Shown: one piece after another, positions 43,127 to 45,468 of the stretch
How the letters are laid out: each line of letters begins with the position of its first letter
Position numbering within the stretch: position 1 is the first letter of the stretch
Origin: Actinomycetes bacterium
Lineage (GTDB): Bacteria; Actinomycetota; Acidimicrobiia; Acidimicrobiales; Acidimicrobiaceae
Assembly: GCA_021841935.1 (NCBI GenBank)
Contig: JAKCDL010000017.1
Span: 1-45,468 of the forward strand
Length of the DNA: 45,468 nt
Direction: 5' to 3'
Position numbers and translations under genes: made by a program
Notes under the pieces: generated by a model
Told to the model about the DNA's origin: nothing
Seen by the model: only the letters and a program-made list of their open reading frames with translations
Databases searched by the model: none

Positions 43127-45310
43127 GTGGGCGTAAAAGAGATCGAAGAATCGAATTTAAAGTCGACAAAAGACGGCCTACTGATGAAGATCGGCCGCTT
43201 CATGGTAGTGCATCGCAAAAGCGCCATTGCGATTTGGATCCTAGCTCTCCTATCCCTAGCTACGCTCTCAACTAAGTTTGGGGCCACCTACATAAACAAT
43301 CTCTCGCTGCCTAATAATGAGGCAGCTACGGGGCAAGCTATTCTTTCGGCCAATAATCCTGGGAAATCTGCTGGGTACTCATCACAAATAGTCATCACAG
43401 GTAAGGTGCCGATCTCATCCCTATCGAACCAAATTAGCCAAGCGGCGACCAACCTAGCTAAGTTACCAAACGTAACGGGCGTGGTAACACCGCTTCAAAA
43501 TCAACGTGCTATCAGTTCAAGCGGCCAAACTGGCTATATCGTTGTTCAGTTCAACTTGAATCCCGTCAGCTTTCCAACGACGTACTTTAACCAAGTTGAA
43601 ACTGCCATGAATCCAGTAAGTCACAGTGGCGAATCCGTCTACTACGCAGATCCGATTGGTCAATTATCAAATCCCAAGGCATCTGACATTCGATCAGAAC
43701 TCATAGGCCTTCTAGTGGCCATCGCTGTGGCTCTATTTGCCTTTCGATCGCTCTATGCAGCTATCATTCCGATCTTCACTGCTGTCATTAGTGTGCTAGT
43801 TGGTTATTTCGCCATCTCTCTAATTGGTCGTGGAATTACCTTTGGAACCTCAGCGCCAACACTAACCGTTATGATCGGCCTAGGTGTAGGAATCGACTAC
43901 GCACTATTTTTGACGACGCGACATCGCCAACACCTAAAAGATGGAGATGGCTCAGCTGCCTCGATAGCAAGGACGGTCTCAACTTCAGGTCGATCAGTAA
44001 TTGTTGCGGCAATCACAGTCGCACTAGCCCTACTTGGACTCTACGTCTCTGGAATCACCTTTATTGGAAACCTAGGCCTAGCAGCTTCTCTAGGTGTAGC
44101 CTCTTCGGCGATAGGTGCCCTGACACTGGTCCCCGCAATACTTGGAATAGTTGCTGAAAAAATTGACAAGGTAAGCCTCGGCGAGGCTATCGCTGAGTCA
44201 CACGGAGGTGACGACTTTTGGCATCGGTTTGCGAAACGAGTCCAAAGAGCCCCCATAACATTTCTTGTCATCGGCGTAGCACTAGGGTCCATATTGGTGG
44301 TGCCACTATTTTCGATTCGAATCAACCACTTGGATGCTTCTACTAACCCTTCGTCTTACTCAGACACTAAAGCATTCAATACCATCTCTTCGACCTTCGG
44401 CGCAGGAGCCAATGCACAACTAACTGTCGTAGTTGAGATGAACTCATCGACACTATCGAGTCAGAACAACGTTCAAAGCCTCGAGACAAGGGTTGCATCG
44501 GCGATCACCCAACTACCTAACGTAGTCTCGGTTTCGCCACCGACCCTGACATCTAGTGGGAAGGTATTCACCCTAAACGTAATTCCAAAATTTGGCCCTT
44601 CAGATCAAACCACTAAGGCGCTTTTCGACACCCTAACTACACACAGCCTTCCATCGTCAATAGGAAATAGTGGAAACGGCTATGTTGTAGGCGGAACTGC
44701 GTCGACGATAATCTTCGTTGAAACGGTGGTATCCAAACTTCCACTAATAATTATCTTCGTAATCGCAACCGCATTCATCGTTCTCCTGGCAGCATTTAGG
44801 AGCATTTGGATACCAATTAAAGCTGCTCTCTTGAACTTGTTCTCAATCGGCGCCGCATATGGAGTGGTGGTCGCAGTATTCCAATGGGGATGGGGATCAA
44901 GCCTTCTTGGGATGAACCAAAAGGTACCGATAGAGAGTTACGTACCCATGATGATGTTTGCGATAACATTTGGACTTTCCATGGACTACGAAGTATTCCT
45001 AATATCAAGGGTCAAAGAGGCCTACCTGTCAGGGATGTCCGCTGACGATGCCGTTGCAAATGGACTTTCCGCCACCGCCAGGGTGATCTCATCAGCAGCA
45101 GCCATAATGATCTCAGTCTTCTTTGCCTTCATCGGATCGACTGCTCCCGTTATCAAAATGCTCGGCCTTGGACTCGGAGTAAGTGTGTTGATAGACGCTA
45201 CGATCATCCGGTTGACATTAGTGCCAGCTGTAATGACCTTGCTTGGCGATAAAGCGTGGTACATACCACGATGGCTAGACAAAGTCGTACCAGCGATCGA
45301 AGTCGAGTAG
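43127..45310 (+). CDS. MMPL-family RND transporter
   Basis: A 727-residue membrane protein with about 12 helices in two repeats, each a helix, an extracytoplasmic domain and five helices. The first repeat contains GLGVGIDYALFLTTRHR (D257-Y258) and the second TFGLSMDYEVFLISRVKEAY (Asp near 620), the proton-relay D-Y pairs of MMPL proteins. MMPL transporters of actinobacteria export lipids, siderophores or drugs; the substrate here is unknown. GTG start with AAGGAAG seven bases upstream. It is divergent from a TetR regulator. A hairpin with arms CCAGAT and ATCTGG lies further downstream at 45429-45449. Confidence 0.92.
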   Translation: MGVKEIEESNLKSTKDGLLMKIGRFMVVHRKSAIAIWILALLSLATLSTKFGATYINNLSLPNNEAATGQAILSANNPGKSAGYSSQIVITGKVPISSLSNQISQAATNLAKLPNVTGVVTPLQNQRAISSSGQTGYIVVQFNLNPVSFPTTYFNQVETAMNPVSHSGESVYYADPIGQLSNPKASDIRSELIGLLVAIAVALFAFRSLYAAIIPIFTAVISVLVGYFAISLIGRGITFGTSAPTLTVMIGLGVGIDYALFLTTRHRQHLKDGDGSAASIARTVSTSGRSVIVAAITVALALLGLYVSGITFIGNLGLAASLGVASSAIGALTLVPAILGIVAEKIDKVSLGEAIAESHGGDDFWHRFAKRVQRAPITFLVIGVALGSILVVPLFSIRINHLDASTNPSSYSDTKAFNTISSTFGAGANAQLTVVVEMNSSTLSSQNNVQSLETRVASAITQLPNVVSVSPPTLTSSGKVFTLNVIPKFGPSDQTTKALFDTLTTHSLPSSIGNSGNGYVVGGTASTIIFVETVVSKLPLIIIFVIATAFIVLLAAFRSIWIPIKAALLNLFSIGAAYGVVVAVFQWGWGSSLLGMNQKVPIESYVPMMMFAITFGLSMDYEVFLISRVKEAYLSGMSADDAVANGLSATARVISSAAAIMISVFFAFIGSTAPVIKMLGLGLGVSVLIDATIIRLTLVPAVMTLLGDKAWYIPRWLDKVVPAIEVE

Positions 45311-45468
45311 AGATCGGGGACCTAACGATAACACAGAGAAGCTTCGGTTGAGCTACCTACGCGAAATGCAACGACGTAGAAACCATAGTGCAAAGTCATG
45401 GAGCTCTCGGTGACCCAACTGCGGCTACCCAGATTTAGTGGAGATCTGGACAGCAAAGCGGAGATAGT

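Noticed and set aside
1-45468. CRISPR arrays, tRNA or rRNA genes, insertion sequences
   Set aside because: No regularly spaced direct repeats, no tRNA T-loop signature and no transposase frame were seen.

Overview
The window looks like a chromosomal segment of an actinobacterium, most likely a moderate-GC member of the Acidimicrobiia (iron-oxidising acidophiles such as Acidithrix or Ferrimicrobium). The main reason is the gene order infC-rpmI-rplT-rRNA methyltransferase-pheS-pheT-argCJBDFRGH, which is characteristic of actinobacteria. By eye about half the bases are G+C, many genes start with TTG or GTG, and several genes have no clear Shine-Dalgarno site. The genus is inference only; no rRNA or tRNA gene is present.

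Layout. 1-946: no convincing gene; the first 270 bases are packed with short perfect hairpins. 947-5444: a class A penicillin-binding protein, two hotdog thioesterases, a MarR regulator and a 3-methyladenine DNA glycosylase. 5454-14228 (minus strand): a complete arginine operon, argC-J-B-D-F-R-G-H, including its own repressor. 14294-21107 (minus strand): pheT, pheS, an rRNA methyltransferase, rplT, rpmI and infC, interrupted by a plus-strand YihY/BrkB membrane protein. infC appears to start with AUA. 21312-21665: a small acidic DUF1844-like protein.

22384-29722 (plus strand): six tightly overlapping genes encode a membrane complex of the complex I / group 4 hydrogenase superfamily (NuoB-, HyfB-, HycD-, HyfE-, HyfF- and HycE-like subunits). 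The catalytic subunit has lost all four nickel-binding cysteines, and the small subunit has lost three of its four [4Fe-4S] cysteines. The ion-pumping subunits keep their key charged residues. This is therefore a hydrogenase-related (Ehr-type) complex, not a hydrogenase.

30329-33958: one 1209-residue protein fuses a phosphate-symporter-type MFS transporter to GAF-like, PAS, GGDEF and EAL domains with all catalytic motifs intact. A Fur-box-like palindrome lies upstream. I regard this and the metal-less hydrogenase-like complex as the two most interesting objects here.

34160-36449: a secreted protein and a Ser/Thr-rich lipoprotein, then hisG. 36576-40606: a formate dehydrogenase of the YjgC type with its DUF1641 partner and a divergent molybdopterin adenylyltransferase (mog). 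40647-42216: ribD and ribH, convergent around a strong terminator that contains the ribD stop codon. 42390-45310: a TetR regulator divergent from an MMPL/RND transporter, with repeated half-sites between them.

Functionally the window combines housekeeping blocks (translation, arginine, histidine and riboflavin synthesis) with accessory energy and signalling modules (formate oxidation, a hydrogenase-like pump, c-di-GMP).
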